The position numbers were made by a program, and so were the translations under genes. Of a DNA stretch of 64,000 nt, positions 48,050-60,110 are shown piece by piece. Under the pieces are notes generated by a model. The model made no database searches and was not told where the DNA came from. It was given only the letters and a program-made list of their open reading frames with translations. The stretch covers positions 7,961,501 to 8,025,500 of the forward strand of contig CM075768.1 of assembly GCA_037974665.1 (NCBI GenBank), written 5' to 3'. The stretch's first letter is position 1; the number at the start of each line of letters is the position of its first letter. Origin of the DNA: Ehretia macrophylla. Lineage: Eukaryota > Streptophyta > Magnoliopsida > Boraginales > Ehretiaceae.

Positions 48050-48240
48050 TCCCTCAGCCGCCACCCTTTTTTCCTTTCTATTTCTGCAGCGGCGTCGATG
48101 CCTCTCTACACGTGGCGCTGCTGCACCTTTGCAACAGCGCCACTGCTCAGGCAGCGTTGCTGTGCAGCACTTTACTGCACTGCCCAGCAGCACAGCGCAA
48201 CAGCGCTACTGGAAGCAGCTCCTTGCTGCCGACGAATGGG
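48050..48240. other. GC-rich block in the copia leader
   Basis: About 190 bases with many GCAGC, GCTGC and CAGCGC words, some inverted, in an AT-rich setting. Local hairpins are likely on the RNA. Confidence 0.7.
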
Positions 48241-48508
48241 AGGGGGGCTGGAAATTTTTAAAAAAAAAACTGTTTTACAAAACAATTTAAATATTCTAAA
48301 AATTAAAATTAAAAACAGAGAAATAAAATTTTCCAAAAAACCCTTTTATTGAAAAATCATAAAATATGTAAAACACTTTTTACATAAATTGAGGGATTGA
48401 TTACGGACTAATTATCTAGGCATAAGAGATTAACGACTTAATCAAAAATACAAGAGATAGAAATTAATTGTACCATAAACATTAAATCATGTAATAAATA
48501 TGAACGGT

Positions 48509-48521
48509 GGCTCTAATACCA
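48509..48521 (-). other. Primer-binding site of the copia element
   Basis: Minus-strand TGGTATTAGAGCC, one base off the initiator tRNA-Met complement, four bases after the 5' LTR end. Confidence 0.9.
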
Positions 48522-48645
48522 CTATTGGGAAATATACATGATAATTAAATTTTTAATTACTCAGCTAAAAATAATCATGTATCCGTTCATGGTTAATTAC
48601 GCAGATTTAATGAATACAATAAATAATCTTATTAAATATCATAGC

Positions 48646-50999
48646 TGTCACGCCCCAACTTGACCCCACTTGCATTCAGTCAGGACGCAACGCAATTTCG
48701 GTGATATAGCGACTGTAACATGGACAACATGACTCTATCCAATCCTTTTAAAACATAACACTACCAAGTTTAGCAACAACTCCAACATCTATTCAACAAA
48801 TACAAAGCCGTTCATTTAACATCCATACGACATTCCAACATAAGTCATAAACCTCCGTTTCAACAACATACCACAAGCTATACTATACATTTGCAAAATA
48901 GATTATAAACTAGTCTAGCAACCTAATCATATTCAAAAGGAATACTACTAAACTAGTATTATATAAACCACAATTTTTGAGTAAGTTATACAATACAACA
49001 TACTATAAAAGTAAAGACAAAAACATGAAGCACTCCAACATAACTCATGGATAAGACTCTAGCACATAAAACTCCTCCACAGAAGGCACAAACTCAGCTT
49101 CCTGAGGAACGTACCCAAAGTCTGGCTTAGTTACACCTTATGACAATAAACGAATGAGGGTGAGATTATATATAACAAAGCTCAGTAAGGATTCGAAAGA
49201 TGTTTTGAAAACCTTTACTTTACCACATGGGAAATCATCCTCTGAGCAATAACACACATTAAACATCATTAACATCGACATTTTATTTCAAACCACATAA
49301 ATAACCATCCAATTGAGAAAGGATACACTAGTTGGTGTAGCTCCATACGCCATCACGATCTCAACCAACTTCTTGTAACTCCCATAATACATAACTGAGG
49401 TACCTCATCTAGCCCCTCCCTCCATGGCATCTCCGCCCATACGAGCTGGGGGTAGTCTATGATAGTCATGCCGTTAACAACTCGACAGCCCGATGCTGCC
49501 CGAGAGGTGGCACACACTATCAAGACTCATGACAATAATAATAAACATCTTATATTCTGGAAAGATAACAAAGTAGGTTGTCCTCCAGTCCATCATCAAT
49601 CATCAATCAGTTAACAACATTTCAATCAACATAACATCAATTAAACAACTAAAACAACTAAGTTAGATGACAAAGTAGGCCACCCAACTTAACATACATT
49701 TAAACATACTTCCAAACCCGATCCTACTCAACAACGATCCAAGAATCAACTACCCAAACACTACCACACAACCAAAGACAACATTTAACCATTCAAAGAA
49801 AGACTATACAAATTTCTAACATTCATAACTTACAATCTAGAAGCCCAATAACCTCCAAACCACTTCCTACCACTCCACCACACATGCAAACATATTAACC
49901 CCACCGAAAACCAACCAAAAACCATCCAAAGCAAGTCCAACAACACTATTTTTGGCAATGCACCTAGGCTGAATTTTCAGAATTTTGCAACGACATTCAA
50001 ATTGAAAATTCGGCATTACAACATTATTACAAAATAATTAACAAACTCATAGAAGCAACAACCACTCAATTCTAACCACTACAACAACAATTATTCAACT
50101 ATAAGCCAATACATTAATTTTAATGCCCGAAAACTAGAAATACATGCTATTACCGTTCAAATAGCTATAAATACATATAAATGGTCATTGGCAACTACTG
50201 AGCAATAATCTAAAGACAATTTAACGAAACATTGGATAAATATGCAATTATAAAAATTTGACAAGAAATAGCATTTCTAGATCTAAAAATTTTCTCTCAC
50301 CTTTGGTCTAAAGTAAAACTAGGAATACATGCAATGGATGCCCAACAAGCGGAATCCAACTCGGAATGAAAAGCTTTGGACAAAAAAAGAGTTTTTTTAA
50401 GGAAAAATTGCTTTGAAAACCAAGTGAAAAATCTCCCTTTTTTCTCTGTGGAGTTTTGGTGACGTGTGTGAGAAATGAAGGGGTTTTGAGATATTTTTGA
50501 TGTATTATGTAGCTATTTTGTATATATAATGCAAAGTCAACAATTTAATAAAAGTCAAAGTTTGCCTACATATATGTAAACTACTATTAATACTATATTT
50601 AATAGACTTAATTTAGTTGACAATAACTTTCATATACATACATATACTTACAACTAGGTACAAAACTCAATTTTTGTAAAAAAACGTATAAAATCCCTTT
50701 TAATTCCTAACTCGTTTTAAAATCCGTTTCAATCAGACAAGGGTCTATTAATATCCGATGACTAGGTTTTAAGATATTAAAAACACCCGTGTTAAAATTT
50801 TAGCGGATGTGTTTCGAAAATACTATTCATAAAACTCGACGATAAAATTTTCAATGTCGATTTTTACAAAAATTTCATGGATGCTCACACTACATGTAAA
50901 AGGAGTAGTAATCACAAAATTAGCACATTTTAATTCAAATAACACATATATAGGTCAAAACACGCAATTTCACATAAAGACGAAATTTGGGGTTTCACA
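48646..50999 (-). repeat. 3' LTR of the right Tekay element
   Basis: Minus strand begins TGTGAAACCCC and ends GGGGCGTGACA. Shared marks on the minus strand include CCTACTTTGTTATC (49570 region) and CTTACTGAGC (49180). Confidence 0.92.
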
Positions 51000-51012
51000 T
51001 TCTCCCCCCCTT
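51000..51012 (-). other. Polypurine tract of the right Tekay element
   Basis: Minus-strand AAGGGGGGGAGAA directly before the LTR. Confidence 0.88.
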
Positions 51013-52410
51013 GGAATAAATCTGGGTATTGCTACTGAATCTAATCTCTTCTCTCCCAAGTAGGTTCTTCAATCCCGTGATGTTTTCACAATACTTTAAC
51101 CATCGAAATTTTCTTCGACCTCAACTCCCGTTCCATCTGATCTAGAATGCGAATCGGTCGTTCATCATAAGTTAGATTCTCACGAAGTTGTAATGGCCTT
51201 GTCCTAGAATATGAGAAGGATCCAAAAAATACTTCCTCAAAGTAGACACGTGGAAAACATTATGAACATTAGAGAAGTTCTCCGACAAAGCTAATCGATA
51301 CACTAACTTGCCAACTCTGCCAGTAATCTCAAACGGCCAAACCTCAGACTCAGCTTACTACCCTTACCATGACGAGAAAAACCCTTACGAGGAGACAATT
51401 TCAAGAAAACCCGGTCCCCGACTGCAATTTCCAAATCCCGACGGCGTTTATTAGCATAACTCTTGTATTTGCTCTGCGCTGTCAACATTCTCTGTCAGAT
51501 CAACTGTACATTCTCAATCTTCTCTAGAAGCTCTGGCATTATAGTTGGGTCAATAGCCTTCATCTCCCCTACCTCGTCCTAATACAAAGGTGATCGGCAC
51601 TTACGGTCGTAGAGAGCTGCATAAGGTGTCATCCCAATAGTCGCTTGATAACTATTGTTATAGGAAAACTCGGCTAGCGGTAGATGTTTCTCCCAGTTCT
51701 TCCCAAAGTCCAAAACACAAGCCCTGAGCATATCCTCCAGAATCTGAATAGTTCTCTCTGACTGGCTGTCGGTCTGAGGATGATACGCTGTACTGAAGTT
51801 CAACTGAGTACCCAAAGTTTCCTGAAGTTTCTCCCACAACCGAGAAGTAAACCGAGGATCTCGATCAGAGATAATACTAGCTGGAATTCCGTGAAGTTTA
51901 ACAATCTGATCCAAATAAAGATCTGCTAACTTTGCAACTTCATCTCTCATCCTCATCAGAATAAAATGGGCTGTCTTTGTCAAACGGTCCACAATAACCC
52001 ATACCGCGTCACATCCTCTTGGTGTTCTAGGCAAACTAGAGACGAAGTCTATTGTAACATGTTCCTATTTCTACTTTGGTATTGCCAACGGCTGAAGTAA
52101 CCCTACGGGTCGTTGATGTTCTTCTTTCACCTGCTGACAAGTCAAAATTTTGGACACAAACTAAGCCACCTCCATTTTCATGTTGTTCCACCAATAATGT
52201 TGTTTCAAGTCCCGGTACATCTTGTTTCCACCGGGATGAATGGTGTACTTAGAATTATGAGCCTCCTCTAGAATACCTCTCCCCAAACCTGGTTCATCAG
52301 GAACATACACCTTGTTCCGGAACCGAAGAATACCATCCTCATGTACTTTGAAGTCAGACTGATCATCCTTGATCTTCTGAAGTTTCTCGTCAAGTTGTTG
52401 AGTTTCTCTG
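51013..52410 (-). pseudogene. Integrase with chromodomain, right Tekay element
   Basis: Minus-strand order: H2C2 region (about 52400-52190), catalytic core ([62 protein letters not shown]-like block), C-terminal domain (VGDRVFLKLSPRKGFSRHG) and a chromodomain remnant near 51220-51020 (NDERPIRILDQMERELR-like). Broken fossil. Confidence 0.9.
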
Positions 52411-53660
52411 ATCTAAGACAGCAATAAAGGTTGAATCTGGAGATATGAACACATCACCCCAACCTGAGTCAACTCTAGTCTCCAATAGCTAATTTCCTCA
52501 AGCACCTCCCATTTCTTAACTGCCAAACAAGCAATACCCACCTTTCGACTAAGAGCATCTGCTACAACATTTGCCTTCCCAGGCAGATAATTGATAGAAC
52601 AATTATAATCTCCTAGAAGTTCCATCCACATCCGTTGTCGCATATTCAACTCCTTCTGTGAGAACAAGTACTTCAGACTTTTGTGATCTGTGAAAATCTC
52701 GAACTTACTGCCCCATACATAGTGTCGCCACTTTTTCAGTGCGAATACAACCACTGCCAACTCAAGATCACTAGTCGGATAATTTACCTCATATAGTTTT
52801 AACTTTCTAGAAGCATAGACAATAACTCGACCATTTTGCATAAGTACACAACCCAAGCCCTCTTTGGATGCATTGCTATAGATGACCATATTATCGGTTC
52901 CCTCTGGCAATACAAGTACCGGAGTGGTAGTCAATCTCTTTTTCAACTCCTGAAACCCACTCTCACACTTCTCATCCCAAGTAAAGCTGGTTCGTTTCTG
53001 AGTTAACTTAGAAAGTGGCCCTACAATCTTAGAAAAATCATTCACAAACCTGCGGTAATAACCCGCCAAACCAAGGAAGCTGCGAACCTCCGAAACATTC
53101 TCCGGTCTTTTCCAAGACATCACCACTTCAATCTTAGTGGGATCTACTGAAGTACCATTCTGAGTAATCACATGGCCAAGAAAATATATTCGTTGTAGCC
53201 AGAATTCACATTTGCTGAACTTTGCAAACAACTTATGCTCCTGAAGCTTTTGTAGGACAAGTCGTAGATGTTGTTTGTGCTCCGATTCAGTCTTGAAATA
53301 TACAAGATATTATCAATAAGGATTACCACGAACTGGTCCAAGTACGGCTGAAAAACTCGATGCATAAGATCTATGAATGCTGCTGGTGCGTTAGTTAGTC
53401 CAAGTTGATCAAACTTAGAGTAGACTTTGGCTCCCTGAAGTTGATCAAACAACTCGTCAATTAGTGGCAAAGGATACTTGTTTTTGATGGTCACTTGATT
53501 CAAACCACGATAATCGATACACAATCTCAAGGTACCATCCTTCTTCTTCACAAATAAAATGGGTGCTCCCCACTGAGAAGAACTCTGTTGTATGAAACCC
53601 TTCTCTAATAATTCCTGCAACTGTGCTTTTAGCTCTTTAAGTTCAGCTGGTGCCATCCGG
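52411..53660 (-). pseudogene. Reverse transcriptase and RNase H, right Tekay element
   Basis: Reverse transcriptase starts near 53656 ([20 protein letters not shown]) with [17 protein letters not shown] and [18 protein letters not shown], and continues to the [18 protein letters not shown] block near 53230. RNase H at about 52960-52440 has [26 protein letters not shown] and [15 protein letters not shown], the usual end of the domain. Broken fossil. Confidence 0.92.
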
Positions 53661-54340
53661 TACGCTGATTTAGAAATAGGTTGAGTACCGGGAATAAGGT
53701 TTTCACAAACTCAATATCTCTCTCTGGCGGCAATCCTGGTAACTCCTCGGGAAATATATTGGGATATTCCCGAATTATCGGAACTTCCTCTAGCTTTAGC
53801 TTATCATATGGCTTGTTGATCAAATAAGCTAAATAACCTGAACACCCCTTACTCACCAGCTTAATAGCTTTAACTGGTGAGATAATGAAACTTGTCTTGG
53901 CATCCTGGCTCCCCGCTACCTCAACCACTAGATGTTCTGGCAACTGAAACTGTACCACCTTTGTTCTACAGTTTAACTGAGCATCATACTTGGCAAGCCA
54001 ATCCATACCCAAGATAATATCATACCCTCAAATAGGAAATAAGATAAGGTCCAAAGGAAAATCGTGACCCTTAACATGTATTTTACAATCTTTACATACT
54101 AAGCCAGTCACATACTTATCAGTCAAAAAAGTACTAATCTCAACCACATAAGGTAATTTCTCAGGTTGCACATTAACACGCTGCACACAGGTAGGTGTAA
54201 TGAAAGAATATGTAGTACCAGAATCAATCAGTACTTTAACAAGTTGATTAAGTATAAGAAAGTTACCTTCCACAACTGCCGCTGCCTCAGGTATCTCCTC
54301 CAAGTCCACTGTGTAGGCTTAAGCCTGAAACCGCTGCTGC
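53661..54340 (-). pseudogene. Aspartic protease region, right Tekay element
   Basis: Minus strand: NQLVKVLIDSGTTYSFITP with the active-site DSG near 54225, then GLVCKDCKIHVKGHDFPLD and GMDWLAKYDAQLNCRTK. Typical of the plant gypsy protease between gag and reverse transcriptase. Confidence 0.88.
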
Positions 54341-55477
54341 TGAGGTGCACTGCCTACAGGTCTACCCTGATAACCCTGGCCTACTAGCTGACTCTCAGAT
54401 CTCTGATACCTGGGACAATCTCTTGCCCTGTGTTGGTTGCTACTGCAGTGTCGGAGCATTAATACTACCTCCTGAAGAACCAGAAGCTGAATAAGAAGCT
54501 GTACCAGCCTGCTGCTGAGGTCTCACAACATATGGCCTGTACTAACCCTGAGACTGTGCTGGCCTATGCTGTGACTGCGTCTGGTAGGATCCCTGCTAAA
54601 ACTAGGGCCTAAATGAACTGTGCTGCCCCTGAGGTCTGAAAGAACCCTACTACACTGGGGGCCTGTAACCACTCTGCTGCACTGCAGGCCTATAACCAAC
54701 TTGTTGACCCTGAGGCTGAAACGGCCTCTTACTAGCCTGACTAGAACCAGCCTGTTCCCATTTCTTCTTTTCCAACCTAGAAGCCTCATTAAAGGCCCCA
54801 TAAAACTCATCATATTGTATCAAGGCCATCGCATCCTGAATCTCGGGCCTTAGACCCAAAATAAACCTTCGGGTCTTTCGTTCCTGATCAGCCACAAACA
54901 CCGGTGCATACCGGGACAGCCTGGTAAAGTTGGCCTCATACTGAACCACTGTGGAATTACCCTGAACCAGTGATGTGAACTCCTTCTCCCGTCGTTCTCG
55001 GGCAATCCACGGGATATACTTGGCCCGAAACTCCTGTAGAAAGGTAGCCCAAACATAGGGAGTACCATGAGCTTCCCAATTAGACCTCACCATACGCCAC
55101 CATTCTTCAGCCTCATCATCAAATAAATACACTGCAAAGGTAACCTTCCTCTCATCAGTGTAATCAAGGGGATCAAATATTTTCTCAATTTTACTAATCC
55201 AAGCTTCAGCCTTCCGGTCATCAGGCTCACCCTAGAACCTCGATGGATAATATCTCAGAAATTCCTTCAACAAACTACCCCCTCGATAACCACCCTGCGC
55301 ATTTTGCATCTGAGTCTGCACAGTCGGTGCCTGAGCAGCCTGCCTCGCTATGACCTCCGTTATCTAGTCCATAGCCACTGCAAGACGATCATAACCCTAT
55401 TCTCGGCCTGGTGCCACATTCCCCAGTGCCTCATTATCTTCTTGAGGCCTACCACATGTTCTTGGACATCCAGCCAT
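54341..55477 (-). pseudogene. Gag, right Tekay element
   Basis: Starts at the methionine at 55477 (MAGCPRTCGRPQEDNEAL) and includes the capsid-like segments EEWWRMVRSNWEAHGTPYVW, FRAKYIPWIARERREKEF, VVQYEANFTRLSRYAP and FILGLRPEIQDAMALIQYD, then a Q/G-rich tail. Close kin of the gag at 22431-23680. Broken fossil. Confidence 0.9.
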
Positions 55478-55721
55478 TCTACTATCAAAGAGTTAGCACA
55501 TGTTATAATTCATAGACAGGCTATAGACAGTTGATAGCACATAGGTACGAAGCTCACGTAAGGCACATAGATCATATAAGGGTTAGTCACATAAACAAGT
55601 CAATCACATAATCACATAATCATATCAACACATAATTCACTTTTCTTTCACTTCATACATACTTTCATGCTAAGACCACTACCCATATTCCAAGAATAAC
55701 CCGATTGACAGCTAAACATGC

Positions 55722-55733
55722 GCTCTGATACCA
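55722..55733 (-). other. Primer-binding site, right Tekay element
   Basis: Minus-strand TGGTATCAGAGC, exact initiator tRNA-Met type, five bases after the 5' LTR end. Confidence 0.92.
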
Positions 55734-55738
55734 CTTGA

Positions 55739-57575
55739 TGTTATGCCCCAACTCGACCCCACATGCATTCAGTCAGGACGCAACGGAATTTCGACTATAT
55801 AACGACTGTAACATGGACAACAGGACTCTATCCAATCATTTTAAAACATAACACTACTAACTCCAAGTTCAGCAACAAATCCAACATCCATTCAACAAAT
55901 ACAAAGCCATTCATTTAACATCAATACAATATTCCAACATAAGTCATAAGCCTCCGTTTCAACAATATACCACAAGTTATACTATATATTTGCAAAATAT
56001 ATTATAAACTAGTCTAGCAACCTAATCATATTCAAAATGAGGACTACTAAACTAGTCTAGCATATAAGACTCTTCCACATAAGGCACAAACTCAGCTTCC
56101 TGAGGAACGTACCCAAAGCTTGGCTCAGTTGCACCTTATGACAATAAACGAATTATGGTGAGCTTATATATAACAAAGCTCAGTAAAGATTCGAAAGATG
56201 TTTTGAAAACCTCTACTTTACCACATGGGAAATCATCCTGTGAGCAATAACACACATTAAACATCATTAACATCAACATTTCATTTCAAACCACATAAAT
56301 AACCATCCAATTGAGAAAGGATACACTAGTTGGTGTAACTTCATACGCCATCACGATCTCAACCAACTTCTTGTAACTCCCATAATACATAACCGAGGTA
56401 CCTCATCTAGCCCCTCCCTCCATGGCATCTCCGCCCATGCGAGCTGGGAGTAGTCTATGATAGTCATGCCATTATCAACCCGACAGCCCGATGCTGCCCG
56501 AGAGGTGACACACATTATCAAGACTCATGACAATAATAATAAACATCTCATATTCTAGAAAGACAACAAAGTAGGTTATCCTCCAGACCGTCATCAATCA
56601 TCAATCAGTTAACAACATTTCAATCAACATAACATCAATTAAACAACTAAAACAACTAAGTTAGATGACAAATTAGGCCACCCAACTTCACATACATTTA
56701 AACATACTTCCAAACCCAATCCTACTCAACAACAATCCAAGAATCAACTACCCAAACACTATCACACAACCAAAGACAACATTTAACCATTCAAAGAAAG
56801 ACTACACAAACTTTCAACATTCATAACTTACAATCTAGAAGCCCAATAACCTCCAAACTACTTCCTATCACTCCACCACACATGCAACCACATTAACCCC
56901 ACCGAAAACAAACCAAAAACCATCCAAAGCAAGTCCAACAACCCTATTTTTGGCAATGCACCTAGGCTGAATTTTCGGACTTTTGCTATGACATTCAAAT
57001 TGAAAATTTGGCATTACAACATTACTACACAATAATTAACAAACTCATAGAAGCAACAATCACTCAATTCCAACCACTACAATAACAATTATTCAACTAT
57101 AAGCCAATAAATCAATTTTAATGCCCGAAAATTAGAAATACATGCTACTACCGTTCAAACAGCTATAAATACATATAAATGGTCCTTGGAAACTACTGAG
57201 CAATAATCTAAAGACAATTTAACGAAACATCGGATAAATATGCAATTATAAAAATTTGACAAGAAATAGCATTTCGAGATCTAAAATTTTTCTGTCACCT
57301 TTGATCTGAAGCAAAGCTAGGAATGTGTGCAATGGATGACCAACAAACAGAATCTAACCCGGAATGAAAAGCTTTGGACAAAAAATGAGTTTTCTAAGGA
57401 AAAATTGCTTTGAAAACCAAGCGGAATCCAACCCGATTTTTACGAAAATTTCATGGATGCTCACACAGCATGTAATAGGAGTAGTAATCACAAGATCAGC
57501 GCATTTTAATTCAAATAACACATATACAGGTCAAAACACGCAATTTCACATAAAGACGAAATTTGGGGTTTCACA
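55739..57575 (-). repeat. 5' LTR of the right Tekay element
   Basis: 1837 bases with the termini of the partner LTR (48646-50999) but shorter. It keeps the shared CTCAGTAAAG and AGGTTATCC marks in worn form. Confidence 0.9.
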
Positions 57576-58928
57576 ATAGCAGTAGCTTTAGGATTACCTC
57601 CTTGTACGAATATTACAATAGAATTTGAGATGAGTTTCCCATGCATGAAGCCTCCAAGATTAGTCCACACAAAATCCACGCTATCAATTGGATTTCACCC
57701 CCACTAGATTTTTAGAGAAATCCTATAATTTTATTCTGACTTGAAAAGTGTGCTAGTTTTTTTCCTGAAAGAATAGTACAATATATAGAAGACACATGTG
57801 ACCTAGGGCCACATGTGGATTGGACTTAAACTAACCAGTCTTGGACTCTATAATAACCAAATCACCATCCAATTACTACGAGCCCGAATAAATTAATATT
57901 TAGGATGATCCTAAATTTAATTTAATCTTTTCTCTAATCCAATTAATCTGCAAATTTCATTTATGTGTGACCTCTCGGGTTCACCATTAATCAGTATCGA
58001 ATAATTAATTAGTAGAATTAATTAAATTAGAACTCCTTCTAATTAATTCGCAAATCGCGAGTGACACCTTGCAGTATATCGCGACTATCCAATTAAAGAT
58101 GAAGTACAATTATGCGAACCCATTAGTAATTTCTATGCAATTGAATCATACTGTCTCAATTATCCTGATCGAGACAGAGTCGTGGATTGGGTCGTCAAAT
58201 TCTATTACTCGATCATATGCCAAAATCTATTTAATTAGTAACTAATGAATAATCCGTAGAACGACTTCCACTATTCCACCTTGGCCAGGGATTTCTAGTT
58301 ACATAATTAATAGATCGTATAGGATTCCCAATTGACAGTTCTCGTATCTACACACACATACCTCCATGATGGAATAGATCATAACCACTGAATACATTGT
58401 CTAATCCGCGATTAGGACTAGCTTAATTGCACCAGCAAATTATGGTATTTCTAATCATGAGATAATCGTGGTGTCTCAGGTCTAAGGATTAATTGCACGA
58501 TTACATAATACAATGAATTATTGACATTCCATGTAATTCATTGTATTAGTGGTCAAGTCTAGTGACTTGTTCGTAACAAGCACTTATACATCTACTGTAA
58601 CGACATGAGACTAATCGCCCAAATTAATAACTCATATAATTTGGTTAGTAGACTGTAATCCAATCTATCCGGATAAACTAATGCCCAATTAATTTATCTT
58701 ATGATCGGGGATAACTTTTAGAATATATTTATGAATATAGATTTCATCACTCATATCCTTACTCTTAAGGATGAAATCTATAAATAATATTCTAAGGACG
58801 TTCTTTATTTAATTAAAACATTAATAATAAATAAATAAACTGCTCATATTAAATAATTTAATAATACATTATCCATAATTTTTAAATTACAATTAATTGG
58901 CTTTTAGGGCATTATTCCTAACAATTAT

Positions 58929-60110
58929 CACCACCTCCAAAAAATACCTCATTTTTTTTTAAAATTATATTTCAAGCCTGAAAATCTATGGAAAAGGTTA
59001 AGAGAAGTGACTATGCCTTTAATAGATTTCATATCCATTTTACAAAAAATGAGGAAGTCATCTGCAAAACAAAGATGATTAAGTCTAAGTCTATCACATT
59101 TTGGGTGAAACCTAAAGTCATGTCTATTACCCAGTCTGTTAAGTAGACAAGTAAAAGGGAGATAGGATCACCCAGCCTAATATAATTTGTACCATTAAAA
59201 GAACCTTCCAAACTACCATTAATAGAAATAAAGAAATAAGGAGTAGATATGCAAGCATGAATCTAGTTAACAATGTTAGAAAGAAACCCAAACGCATGAA
59301 GGATAATAAGAATAAAATCCTATCTTAAGGTATCAAATACCTTCATGATATCAACTTTTAAAGTGCAACAGGGAGTAGAATTATGCTTGTGATAACCACA
59401 GATAATGTCTTGGGCAATAAGAATGTTCTTAGTTATAAGCCTATTTTTCACAAAAGCAGATTAATTGCAAAAAATAATATGGGTAAGACAACCCTTAATG
59501 CAATTAGCAATAATCTTAGTAGTGCACTTATAAATAGTATTACAACAAAAGATAGGTGTGTAATCTTAACCATGCATGAATCAGGAACTTTAGAGACAAG
59601 AGCAATGATAGTAGAGTTTACATTGCGAAGTAAAGAGGAAAAGGAAAAGAAGTATTGAATTGCAGTAATAACATCCTCACTGACAATATCCCAAGAAACT
59701 ATATAAAAATGGGCGATAAATCTATCAAGACCTGGGCTTTTGTTGGCATCCATAAAGAACATGGCATCATGAATTTCCTCACAAATAACATGAGAGCTAA
59801 GATCTTGAACGAGCTCTTGATGAATGGTCTTACGGATGATAGCTTGAATATCTTCAATAGTGAAAGATTCCCTGGAGGTAATGTTAGAACCAAGAAGATT
59901 AGTAAAGAAATTTAAAAATCTATCACCAACCTTATCATCATTAGTAAGGATGTATCCATGCGAGTTGAAGATCCAAGTAATAGTGTTCCTAACAATTTTC
60001 CCTTAATGGCTTGATGATAAAAAGAAGTGTTGAAGTTGTCTTCTTTTAACCATTGAATGCGAGACTTTTGTTTGAGCATTGCTTCATGAGCATCCAATAA
60101 CTTCTCAATC
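58929..60110 (-). pseudogene. LINE reverse transcriptase, N-terminal and catalytic part
   Basis: Minus strand, after a linker with KSRIQWLKEDNFNTSFYHQ (about 60075-60015): ANKSPGLDRFIAHFY, WDIVSEDVITAIQYFF, NSTIIALVSKVPDS, then LGDPISLLLVYL and the catalytic box LNHLCFADDFLIFC at about 59090-59049, with both aspartates kept. Then the frame reads FSGLKYNF and GGGDN to the copia insertion, and continues at 8329 with NILKDCI. Frame changes and stops lie between the blocks (for example the FADD box is in a different frame from the GDP block), so it is a dead copy. Confidence 0.88.

Larger units (their letters stand above)
46507..48508 (-). other. Copia leader between PBS and gag, about 2 kb
   Basis: An unusually long untranslated leader. 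It holds three copies of a motif at 46691-46903, AT-rich DNA with many short upstream start codons, and a GC-rich block at 48050-48240 within 300 bases of the PBS. No coding sequence was recognised. In this class the leader carries packaging and dimer signals, which I cannot place exactly. Confidence 0.75.
48646..57575 (-). mobile_element. Ty3/gypsy Tekay-type element in the copia 5' LTR
   Basis: 8930 bases on the minus strand, exact TSD ATAGC at 48641-48645 and 57576-57580. LTRs: 48646-50999 (2354) and 55739-57575 (1837). PBS, gag, protease, reverse transcriptase, RNase H, integrase with chromodomain and polypurine tract are all present in order. The LTRs differ in length and by roughly 5-9% in sampled stretches. 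Coding is broken in many places (of the order of ten or more). Confidence 0.92.
8335..58923 (-). mobile_element. Ty1/copia retrotransposon holding three nested insertions
   Basis: Minus-strand copia element, about 8.9 kb once its inserts are set aside, inserted in the LINE (TSD ATTGT/ATTAT). Parts from 5' to 3': 5' LTR (58923 to 48526, interrupted), PBS for initiator tRNA-Met, a leader of about 2 kb, gag, protease, integrase, reverse transcriptase, RNase H, polypurine tract, 3' LTR (9800-8335). The domain order PR-INT-RT-RH makes it copia. Inserts: a solo LTR block at 12080-34238, a Tekay element at 34966-45499 and one at 48646-57575. The LTRs (1466 and about 1463 bases) differ at roughly 8-10% in sampled stretches, so this is the oldest LTR element of the nest. 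Structurally complete but broken in coding, with a handful of breaks. Confidence 0.9.
48526..58923 (-). repeat. 5' LTR of the copia element (interrupted)
   Basis: Real LTR sequence is 48526-48645 and 57581-58923 (about 1463 bases); the rest is the nested Tekay element at 48646-57575 and its TSD copy. It matches 8335-9800 with about 8-10% difference in stretches checked by eye. Confidence 0.92.

Noticed and set aside
48047-48352. Cysteine/alanine-rich open frame of 101 codons in the copia leader
   Set aside because: It follows the GC-rich block, has no known domain, runs against the element's strand and ends in low-complexity DNA.
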